Origin: Salpingoeca rosetta
Lineage: Eukaryota; Opisthokonta; Choanoflagellata; Craspedida; Salpingoecidae
Direction: 5' to 3'
Length of the DNA stretch: 17,500 nt
NCBI RefSeq assembly: GCF_000188695.1
Contig: NW_004754921.1
Coordinates: 347,268-364,767 of the forward strand
Shown here: positions 10,501 through 17,500 of the stretch, one piece after another
Numbering within the stretch: the first letter of the stretch is position 1
Layout: each line of letters begins with the position of its first letter
The notes under the pieces: generated by a model
Told to the model about the DNA's origin: nothing
Seen by the model: the letters and a program-made list of their open reading frames with translations, nothing else
Databases searched by the model: none
Position numbers and translations under genes: made by a program

Positions 10501-11123
10501 TCTCTCTCTCTCTCACACACACACTCTCTCTCACCCCCTCATTCACTCACTCACCTACACACCAACCCACTGTGTGTGTGCAGCGAGCCGGCGCTGACGC
10601 TGCCGCGGACGCGCATCCAACCAAAACCGCTGCCGGTCCTGCCGGACCCAACGTCCCCCTGTGCATCTCCACTCGCCCTCATGTCCCCGGACAGGCTCGC
10701 CCGCGACGTACTCCTCCTCGACACAATCAGGACGTCGGCAGCGCCCACCGCTGCTGTTGGCGTTAGTGGTGCTGGGAATGGCACCAGTGCAGCGGACCAG
10801 TTGCCCACCTCGCCCCGCATGGGCAGAATGACAGCGATGACAGCAGCAGCAGCAGCGGTGAGCGGCCGCAGCAGAGGAACCGCCAGCGCAGACAGCCGGA
10901 GCGGTGGCAGCGGTGGCAGCAGCGTTGCCCATGCCAGTGCAGTGCCGCGGCAGATTTCGCAGGCGATGATGGCGCGGGCGCAGCAAAGCCATTTGGCGTC
11001 GCCGTCCCGCTACTTCTCGTTCCCGACAGTCGCCGCAGAACCAGCAAGGGCGCCACCACCAGCAGCCACCACCAGCAGCAACAGCAGCCGGCAGCGTGAC
11101 CATGCGAAGGATGACGACAATGC

Positions 11124-11195
<72 letters not shown>

Positions 11196-12128
11196 GAGAG
11201 AGAACGAGGACACGGCTGCGAGCACCGCCATGGAGACGGAGGCTGATGACGCGCAAGAGACCGAGATGCGCGGTGACACCGCGGCCCCGTCCAGTACCAC
11301 CACAACCAGCACAGCTACCACAACGGCGGCCACTGCGAGTGCGCCTGCGACAGTCTTGTCTTCGAAGAAGACGCGAGCTGCGGTTGCGCGCAAGGGAGCG
11401 GTTGCGGCGGGCCGGAGCGACAAGGCGCCTATGTCATCGCCGCAGACGCCGTCACACCGCGCTGCAGCACGCGCACATGCACACGGGACACGCGCGCAGG
11501 AGACGCCGTCAACCTCGGACGCGTTTGGATCCAGGATTGGCCGGTCCACCAAGGTGATGATGGTGATTGTGGTGATGATGTTGTTGTTGTTGTTGCTGTT
11601 GTTGTTGTTGTTGTTGTTGTTGTTGTGTGCTGCTTCTTTGAAGGCAGACGAACATTCTTGACACATGCGCGTACGTGCGCGTCCGCTTTACGATCGTCTC
11701 GCCCCTTGAACCCCCTCCCCCTCCGCCTCTATTATTTCTTGCACTCTTCTCACATGCACAATTACATATTCTTCCCATGCGCACAGATGTCGCTGCTTGC
11801 CAAGTTTGGTGCGTCGGCGGCGACAAGCGGTGTGGAATGGAAGCACGGCCTCGCGTCACTTGACCAGAACTCAAAGCGCCCAAAGGTACAGCGGTTACAT
11901 GTACATGTGTGTGTTGATGGCTGTTTGGGTTGATGAATCGACATCACTGATGGATAGGCTCACGTACCGACATGCATGAGCATGCGTGCGTGTCTGGTGA
12001 AGCTTGTGCGCATGCACTCATCACCGTCATGACACACCCACACCATCCACGCCACCAATTTGCCACCACCTTTCCTCAATCAGGTTGCGGCATCGCCCAC
12101 GCGTCGTGCTGCCCAGCATCGCACGTGA
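7253..12128 (+). CDS. MYB: R2R3 Myb transcription factor, animal c-Myb type (13 exons)
   Basis: Sequence-specific nuclear DNA-binding protein. Exons: 7253-7288, 7470-7499, 7626-7729, 7900-8028, 8196-8271, 8399-8435, 8699-9633, 9851-9882, 10061-10152, 10358-10403, 10584-11553, 11787-11885, 12084-12128; phases agree throughout and give 876 aa. R2 spans about residues 14-63 (W19, W39, W58, with GRVGKQCRERWHNHL; C54 matches the redox-sensitive Cys of c-Myb). R3 spans about 66-115 (W71, W90, W109, with GRTDNNVKNRWNSTM). The first R3 Trp is kept as in animals; plants usually have Phe or Ile there. No R1 repeat was found. After a basic Ser/Lys stretch the protein is low complexity: His6 (233-238), Gln16 (242-257), acidic and His/Arg-rich parts, and 23 Asp at 687-709. 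Around exons 9-11 are several SP/TP sites (SPVRITPRKARV and LALMSPDRLARDVLLL). The Myb repeats are certain; exons 8-10 and 12-13 rest on phase and splice sites alone. Exon 10 might instead start at 10377. Confidence 0.9.
7741..7777. repeat. (GT)n in Myb intron 3
   Basis: GT-rich tract just after the GTGAGC donor at 7730. Confidence 0.85.
8366..8386. repeat. Short (GT)n before the acceptor of Myb intron 5
   Basis: About 10 GT units close to the exon 6 acceptor at 8398. The donor of the same intron (8272-8279) is also GTGTGTGT. Confidence 0.85.
8567..8662. repeat. Imperfect CACACACTGA repeat in Myb intron 6
   Basis: Degenerate CACACACTGATG/CACGCACACACTGATA units plus short CA runs, in the acceptor half of the intron. 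Confidence 0.8.
8983..9057 (+). repeat. His6 and Gln16 coding repeats in Myb exon 7
   Basis: His codons are at 8983-9000 and 16 Gln codons at 9010-9057. CAG and CAA codons are mixed, so the Gln tract is interrupted at DNA level and less prone to slippage than a pure array. Confidence 0.93.
9719..9770. repeat. (GT)n in Myb intron 7
   Basis: About 26 GT units in mid-intron; a short GGT array (9655-9669) lies nearer the donor. Confidence 0.95.
9990..10019. repeat. (CAC)n in Myb intron 8
   Basis: About 10 CAC units in the acceptor half of the intron. Confidence 0.92.
10447..10540. repeat. Alternating (CA)n and (CT)n blocks in Myb intron 10
   Basis: CA blocks alternate with CT blocks, forming a long polypyrimidine-like region before the exon 11 acceptor at 10583. 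Confidence 0.93.
11125..11193 (+). repeat. (GAT)23 coding for 23 Asp in Myb exon 11
   Basis: Twenty-three uninterrupted GAT codons with no synonymous GAC, which points to recent slippage expansion rather than old selected sequence. Confidence 0.96.
11554..11627. repeat. GTGATGATG and (GTT)n tract at the donor of Myb intron 11
   Basis: The donor is GTGATGATGGTG, followed by about 15 GTT units (11578-11627, one GCT variant). The frame stays open through both, so retention would add a Met/Val/Leu stretch. Confidence 0.92.
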
Positions 12129-13416
12129 ATGCAAATGCAATTCAGCTGCATAGACACCATCAAAGTGCATGCTTTTCTGTCCACCACTGGCTGGTCCGGG
12201 GAACAGCCGTGCCCATTTGCGTTGATTTTTGTTGGGGTGGAGCCATCCATTTTTCCTTTCTTCACCAAACGCGTTTTGTGTGGTTTTGAAGTATGACTGC
12301 GTTTGCACTTTCTACCATCATTGCGTAGTGCATCCCTTTTGTTGTCACTTGCTCGCCGATGAGTTGCGCCTGATTTCATACTCCAAATGCATTCGTTTAT
12401 TCTTGGCACCGCCCAACCGGCCCCCTTGTCAGCATCTTTGTTCCTTCATGCGCCTGCGTCTGCTTTCTCTTTCTTTGCTTTCGCTTCCACCATGCCTTTC
12501 TTCCCTTCTTTTTTCTTTCTTTCTGTTCACTGCCTCCTAATTGTATATGCGGCGCGCATGCCTATGTGAATGGTTTGTGTCTGTGTGTGTGTGTGTGTGT
12601 CTGTCTGTCTGTCACTTTAATGTTGCGTCGATGGCTGTGTTGTGTATTTTGTGGTGTGTGCGCGTTTTCTTGTTTTTCAGCCTTGGTGCCAGCACGCACA
12701 ACCGCTGCTTGCTGTTGCTGCCCTTGCTTTCTGCTGTTCAATGTCACCGCTCTTGTTCCTTTTGTATGCGGTGCTGCTGTGCGCTGCTTTGTTCATGCAG
12801 CGCGCAAACCAGGGTGCGATTGTTTTAACACCCATGTCATGCCACACATGCCGTATGTGAGCGTGCACCCCCGGCTTTGCCCGTGCAACACACGAGTTTT
12901 CGATGCACATCAATGCCTGTTGTCTTCTTCATCCATTTTTTGTACCTGCACACCCCACCTGCTTTCCGTTCCTCTGTTCCTAATGACACATGCAATGACA
13001 ATGGCCCGACGTGAAGGCACCAATGGAGACGTGTGTGTGGGGGGGGGGGCAAAACGCGACGGCGGGGTGTCATGGGTTGTTTAATGGGCGATTTATTGCA
13101 AGCAATCGCTTGCAGAAGAGGCGGGTTGTGTGTTTGCGTGCGAGAGAAACTCGAAATCCCGAGCATGCAACACGAAAGCAACCGCACCGAGAAACAAAAG
13201 GCACGCTCACAGCACATAAATTGAACCAACCAACCCACAACAGCAAGCCTTCATCCAAAGTCACAAAGAAAAACCACAAGTACACGCAAGGCGTGGTGAT
13301 GTGTGCACATGTGTAGGTGTGCATTTGTATGTGTGTATGCGTGCGTCCGTACCGGTGTGTGTGTGTGTGTATGTGTATGTGTGTGTAAACCAGTGTGTGT
13401 GTGTGTGTGTGTGTGC
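12129..13416. other. Convergent 3' region between Myb and PGDH
   Basis: No coding exon or RNA gene was recognised over 1,288 bases. On the minus strand, AATAAA (TTTATT on plus) at 13092-13097 is a candidate PGDH poly(A) signal about 320 bases past its stop; a second one is at 12396-12401. No plus-strand AATAAA was seen for Myb. A short CTGT repeat lies at 12600-12613 and a run of 10 G at 13039-13048. Confidence 0.6.
13354..13415. repeat. GT-rich repeat (CA on the PGDH sense strand) directly after the PGDH stop
   Basis: Two GT blocks separated by ATGTGTAT and AAACCA. On the minus strand the PGDH TAG is followed within two bases by a CACACA tract, so this would be the start of its 3' UTR. Confidence 0.93.
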
Positions 13417-14443
13417 CTATGGCTCGGGCCCGACGTAGCCCTTGCCGCGGAAGAGGATTCGGCAACGGACATTTGAGTCGAGGGCCTCAAGCTCCGACTT
13501 GACCTGCTCAATGTGGTCAGCCTCAAGGTCAACAACCAGGTACCTGTTGGGTCGAGGGTGGGGGCACGCATGGAACAAGTTGGGCATTGGGGTTAAGGGG
13601 GTGAGGAGGAGGAAAGAGATGCACGTGACGTGCTTGAATGTGTGTGAAACTTGGTAGCGGGGACAAATTCAGCAGATACACACATACACACATGTCCACA
13701 CACATGTCCACACACATGTCCACACACATGCACACACACACATGTCCACACACACACACACACATGTACATGCACACACCCGATGCGTTCGGACGTCTCG
13801 AGCTGTTGGGAGGAGATGTTTGCGATGGAGAGGATCCTGTTGATGTCACGAAGGACACCGGGGGTGTTGATGTGGAACGACAGCACGCGCGACTGGCCAG
13901 GCTGCAGCTTGCGTGTCACATTCACTTCGGGCACGTTGACGGCAGAGAGGGTGGATCCGTGGTTGATGTAGGCAATGAGCTTGCTCGCCACCTCCCGACC
14001 AATGCTGGCCTGGGCCTCCTCCGTCGACCCGCCAATGTGCGGGGTGAGGATGGTGTTGGGGCAGCCCTGCAGGCACACGGCCCAGTCCTTGGTGTGGCCG
14101 GCGGGCTCCGAGGGAAACACGTCAAAGGCAGCGCCGGCGAGATGGCCAGAGCGCAGCGCAGCAGCAGCCGCCTCAATGTCGACCACAGACCCGCGGGCAT
14201 AGTTGATGAGGTAGCTCCCGGCTTTCATCTGTTGCAGGGGGGTGGTTGTGTGAATCGGCGTGTGTTGGCGTGTTGTGAAGGAGGGGAGGGTGATGCAAAT
14301 GGATTTTGCACCCACATGCATGTCAACGAGCGTGTCGCAACACCAAACACACAATGTACAAAAAGCACCCAACGCACACACACGCACACACGCACACACA
14401 CACGCACACACGCACACACGCACGCACACACGCACACACACAC

Positions 14444-14479
<36 letters not shown>

Positions 14480-15827
14480 GTGCGATGCGCTCTGCGTTCA
14501 TGAGGTTCTTGGTGGACTCGTCTGCGGGGACGTGGAGGGAGACAAAGTCAGACACTTCCAGCAGCTCCTCCATAGTGGGCACCTGGGATGCGTTGCCAAG
14601 ACACAGCTTGGGCTCAATGTCGTAGAAGATGACACGCATGCCCATGGCCTCTGCCAGCACGGACAGCTGCGAGCCAACGTGACCATAGCCAACAACGCCA
14701 AGCGTCTTCCCGCGCACTTCGTAGCACCTGCAACAACATCCAGCAACAAAGCAGTGAGCGTGTGAACAACAATACCCACGTGTGTGGAGGGGAGGGGAGG
14801 GGGGCATGAGTCGACCGTTCTCGTTGCATGGCTGTGAGCTGTGTGCGTGTGCATGTCTGAGTAGGGGTTGGGCTCCCTGTTTTGGGGGAAAGAGACGAGG
14901 ATGGAACGTGGTTGATACGCCGACTCACTACTCACTCACTACCTTGCCTTCATCTGGCTCCACTTGATGGTTGCCACAACGAACTTCTGCCTCCTGTGCA
15001 CTGACCGTCACAGCCACCTCCTGCTCCCCTCATCCTGTGACAATCACCTCAGTTCCTCCCGGTCACTTCACTTCACGGCTGCCTCCCGCCTTCCCTTTCC
15101 TCATCGTTCACTCCCCTGGACTTTTCTCGAACCCCCTGTTCCCCCCCCCCCAATTCAAGCCCGCAGCGTGCGTGTGCGTACTGACCCGACTGAGCGCTTG
15201 TTCCATTCACCGGCGTGCATCTCCTTGTTGCGGTCGCTGGCCTGGCGCGCAAGCGTGATGATGTTGGCGATGACCAGCTCGGAGACGCTGCGCGTGTTAG
15301 CGTAGGGTGCGTTAAAGACGGGGATGCCCTTGGTGGCTGCCAGCTTGAGGTCGGTTTGGTCGGTTCCAATGCAGAAGCAGCCGACGGCGACGAGCTTGTC
15401 CGCCGCCTCCAGAACGCGCGATGTGAGCTTGGTCTTGCTTCTCACACCGATGATGTGCACGCCCTTCATGGCCTCAATCAGGTCGTCCTCGCCGTACTTC
15501 ACCTGTGATTGGACGACATGGGATGTGAGAAGAGGGGGGTAGGTAGGTAGGCGCACAGCAGGTGACGAAGGTGATGAGCAGCAGCAGCGGTAGCAAGTCG
15601 CAGGTACAGTCGCCGTCATACGTCACACACAGTGTCCCCACCAGGATCACGACGCAAGCAAGCAAGCAAGCAAGCAGCAACAGCCATAGAAAGCACAGTG
15701 GACTCACAGCCTGCTTGACGGTGTAGCCTTCAGCCTCGAATGTCTTGACAGCATCTTGGCTGATCTTCTCCATCAGCAGCACGGTGATGCGAGAAGGGTG
15801 AATGCGGTCAAGGTTCGCCGACGACAT
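13417..15827 (-). CDS. PHGDH: D-3-phosphoglycerate dehydrogenase, SerA/Ser3 type with C-terminal ACT domain (5 exons)
   Basis: Cytosolic enzyme that oxidises 3-phosphoglycerate to 3-phosphohydroxypyruvate with NAD, the first step of serine synthesis. Minus-strand exons: 15827-15708, 15502-15186, 14727-14478, 14228-13780, 13543-13417; all GT-AG, phases agree, 420 aa (E. coli SerA is 410). The ATG lies in ACCATGT. Residues about 14-120 are the substrate-binding part (IGVRSKTKLTS, VGCFCIGTDQTDL, FNAPYANTRSVSELV). The NAD loop GYGHVG is at 159-164. R241, E270 and H293 match E. coli R240, E269 and H292. The ACT domain begins near 343; H348, N350 and N366 match the serine-binding H344, N346 and N364 of E. 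coli, with two residues fewer between N350 and N366. Serine feedback inhibition is therefore likely. It lacks the extra ASB domain of animal PHGDH (about 530 aa), so it is the short bacterial/fungal form. Confidence 0.96.
13679..13777. repeat. 12-base minisatellite (TGTCCACACACA) in PGDH intron 4
   Basis: TGTCC recurs at 13693, 13705 and 13717 with 12-base spacing, then degenerates into CA and CATG units up to the donor at 13779. On the sense strand it reads as GT-rich sequence starting at the donor (GTGTGTGCATG). Confidence 0.93.
14377..14477. repeat. CA/CACACG repeat (GT on the sense strand) forming the donor of PGDH intron 3
   Basis: About 100 bases of CACACG and CA units. On the minus strand the donor is the first GT of a GTGTGTGT run. 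Confidence 0.95.
15655..15676. repeat. (CAAG)n tetranucleotide in PGDH intron 1
   Basis: About five copies of CAAG on the plus strand (CTTG on the sense strand), about 30 bases inside the donor. Confidence 0.88.
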
Positions 15828-16615
15828 GGTGCTGTCTGCTTCTCTTGGCTCTGTTGAGGGTGCGTGGCGGTGATGAGCAGTCGATGCTGAGTGTGGAAAA
15901 TGAGCCGTTGCTGTTGTTGTTTGCCGTCTGCTGTTAGTGGTGTGTTGGTGGTGCGTTGATGCGACATGACACACGACAGACACACACACCACAGTGTTCA
16001 TTTCATGCGTGGTGCGAACGCAAAAAACAACAACAACAACCACACAAACAAACAAAAGCAGCCACTTCTTGCGTTGTTTGTCGTGCCACCGCAGCTGTGA
16101 CACGTACGCATGGATGTTGTTTATGTGTTGGTGGTTGGTTAGTTGGTTGGCCAAAGAGGTGTTGCTTCTGCTGCTGCTGCTGCCTTCTTCGTTCGTTCAG
16201 TGGCGCGGACGAGTGTCCGGTGGCAACGTCATTGGGAAGTCATCCATCGCTGCACACAACCTGTGATTCCAGTGATTCGATGTACATGTAATGAACCCTT
16301 TTCGACAATCTGCAGGCATCTTCATATATTTTTCGTGGATGAATCTATGACTCGCACATAACCGAGAGGCAATGCCTGACTATCCACCACACCCAACAAT
16401 TTGGGTTGGTGCTTTTTTTGGGTATTTTTTTTTCTTGTCGTGTCTGTTTTTGGCCCCTCCCCCTCCTCCTCTCTTCTGTCTTCTTTGGCAGCAGACCACC
16501 ACGGCGCCGTCGCCAAACAACACAACTTGCTTGCTTGCTTGTTTCCTTCTGGCTTGCCTGGTGCACACTCAGCACACTCAGCACACTCTCTGCACACGAA
16601 CCTCGGAGACAGGAC

Positions 16616-16662
16616 TTCCTCTCTCTCTCTCTCTCTCCTCTTGTCTGTTTTTCTTCCCACAG
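16616..16662 (+). other. Probable 3' splice site of a Ras 5' UTR intron
   Basis: A 45-base almost pure pyrimidine tract (CT repeat, then TTTTTCTTCCCACAG) ends in AG at 16661-16662. It is stronger than most acceptors verified in this window and lies 133 bases before the Ras ATG, suggesting that a 5' UTR exon runs from 16663 into coding exon 1. Confidence 0.5.
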
Positions 16663-16761
16663 CTGCTACTTTGCAGTGACTTGCACAGCACCCCGTCTTG
16701 TCATTTTATTTGTTGCAGTCGCTGGGGTAATCACAACGACACACAAACAAACACAGCACAC

Positions 16762-16787
16762 CACACACACACACACACACACACACA
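16762..16787. repeat. (CA)13 in the probable Ras 5' UTR
   Basis: Pure CA ending 8 bases before the start codon at 16796. Confidence 0.95.
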
Positions 16788-16795
16788 AGACCATC

Positions 16796-17352
16796 ATGAC
16801 AGAGTACCGGCTCGTCGTTGTTGGAAGTGCGTGCCGCTGTGCTGTGCCTTGGGGCTTGATGAGAGGGGAACGCTTGCTGTCGCGTGCACACTGCGCGCAT
16901 GCTGTCTGCTGTGTGTTTGGTGTGGGTGGGTGTGAGATGTGGTGAGGAAAGACAGTCGTTTGTGATGTGATGACGGAAGAGAAGATGCGGGAGAGGCATC
17001 GCCATCGATGTGATTGCGGCAGGATAGCACTCAACCGCAATGCTCACTTGTATGCGTGGCTTGTTTCCGTTGTTTCTGTGCGTGTGCTTGTGCGTGTGCA
17101 GCTGGTGGCGTGGGAAAGTCTGCGCTTACCATCCAGCTCATCCAACAACAGTAAGTGATGGACGACAGAGAGAGAGAGTGTGTGTGTGTGTGTGTGTGGA
17201 AACACGAGAGTGCTGGTGTGCCGTCTTGCTTGAATGTCTGCGTCGAATCGTGGGCTTTGGTCACCGCCACTGTCATCTCAATCTCATGTGTTGTTTGTGA
17301 TGACCTCACCCTCCTGCGTCCAGCTTCGTCACCGAGTATGATCCAACCATCG
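16796..17352 (+). CDS. RAS: Ras small GTPase, first three coding exons (3' end outside window)
   Basis: Membrane-anchored GTP/GDP switch that passes receptor signals to kinase cascades. Exons: 16796-16826, 17102-17150, 17324-17352, with GT-AG introns in agreeing phases, giving codons 1-36 and the first base of codon 37. The N-terminus is MTEYRLVVVG, identical to H-Ras except K5R. The P-loop is GTGGVGKSA with Gly12 and Gly13 wild type and Thr at position 11, where human Ras has Ala and Rap has Ser. Switch I reads HFVTEYDPTI with Y32 and T35 intact and Thr at position 30 (Asp in H-Ras). Codon 11 is split between exons 1 and 2. The remaining GTPase domain and the CAAX tail are not in the window. 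It is Ras rather than Rap or Ral, judging by the MTEY start and the QLIQQHF stretch. Confidence 0.95.
17175..17198. repeat. (AG)n(GT)n in Ras intron 2
   Basis: Short AG run followed by about 10 GT units, shortly after the GTAAGT donor at 17151. Confidence 0.88.
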
Positions 17353-17500
17353 GTATGTCATGCCGCCATGAGGCCACGCCATGATGCCCATGTGCATGCA
17401 TTTGAATATGAATGCGAATCACTGTCTGCAGAGCAGCCGTGCTGTGGCTGCTTGCCCTTGTCACATGTGGAACGGAGAACTCACCATCATGTACCCATGC
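17353..17500 (+). other. Start of Ras intron 3, incomplete
   Basis: GTATGT donor at 17353. No exon continuing the expected Ras sequence after Glu37 is seen before the window ends. Confidence 0.75.

Larger units (their letters stand above)
15828..16795. other. Divergent region between PGDH and Ras
   Basis: 968 bases separate the two start codons, so both promoters and 5' UTRs lie here. No TATA box or coding exon is clear. There are short CAA and CTG runs (about 16021-16040 and 16167-16182), T-rich stretches at 16411-16434, a strong pyrimidine-AG acceptor at 16662 and a CA repeat just before the Ras ATG. Confidence 0.6.

Noticed and set aside
17420..17500. Fourth Ras exon after the AG at 17430-17432
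   Set aside because: The sequence after it reads Gln-Pro-Cys-Cys in the required phase and does not match Ras residues 38 onward.

Overview
This window is nuclear DNA of a eukaryote with intron-rich, GC-rich genes and very many microsatellites. Four spliced genes were assembled by hand from GT-AG introns. Every junction keeps frame, and the products match known families along their length where they can be compared. Animal-type R2R3 Myb repeats (all six Trp kept), a near-canonical Ras, introns of about 120-460 bases and heavy CA/GT repeats suggest an opisthokont, most likely a holozoan protist such as a choanoflagellate. The organism is an inference; nothing in the window proves it.

Layout: (1) 2-1390, plus strand: open 5' part of a Tc1/mariner/IS630-like DDE transposase with an Asp-rich tail. 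(2) 1391-1925: CA repeat and the 5' flank of the next gene. (3) 1926-5807, plus strand: class II fumarate hydratase, 11 exons, 506 aa, with a mitochondrial presequence and an internal ATG in strong context. (4) 5808-7252: intergenic, with a 120-base CA repeat and a CCAAT/E2F-like cluster. (5) 7253-12128, plus strand: R2R3 Myb transcription factor, 13 exons, 876 aa, with a long low-complexity C-terminal part. (6) 12129-13416: convergent 3' flanks. (7) 13417-15827, minus strand: D-3-phosphoglycerate dehydrogenase of the short SerA/Ser3 type with a C-terminal ACT domain, 5 exons, 420 aa. (8) 15828-16795: divergent promoter region. (9) 16796-17352, plus strand: first three coding exons (codons 1-37) of a Ras GTPase; the rest lies outside.

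The genes do not form a pathway cluster. Fumarase serves the TCA cycle, PGDH starts serine synthesis, and Myb and Ras are regulators; this looks like ordinary eukaryotic gene order. I did not find a convincing new multi-gene system. The most notable pattern is the placement of simple repeats relative to splice sites. On the sense strand, GT repeats lie on the donor side of about half of the introns, sometimes forming the donor itself. CA or CAC repeats lie on the acceptor side of several introns and directly after two stop codons. One fumarase intron carries complementary (GT)n and (CA)n tracts that could pair and bring its ends together. Also of interest are the 52-residue D-E spacing in the transposase, the possible dual-start fumarase, and a bacterial/fungal-type PGDH in a probable holozoan.
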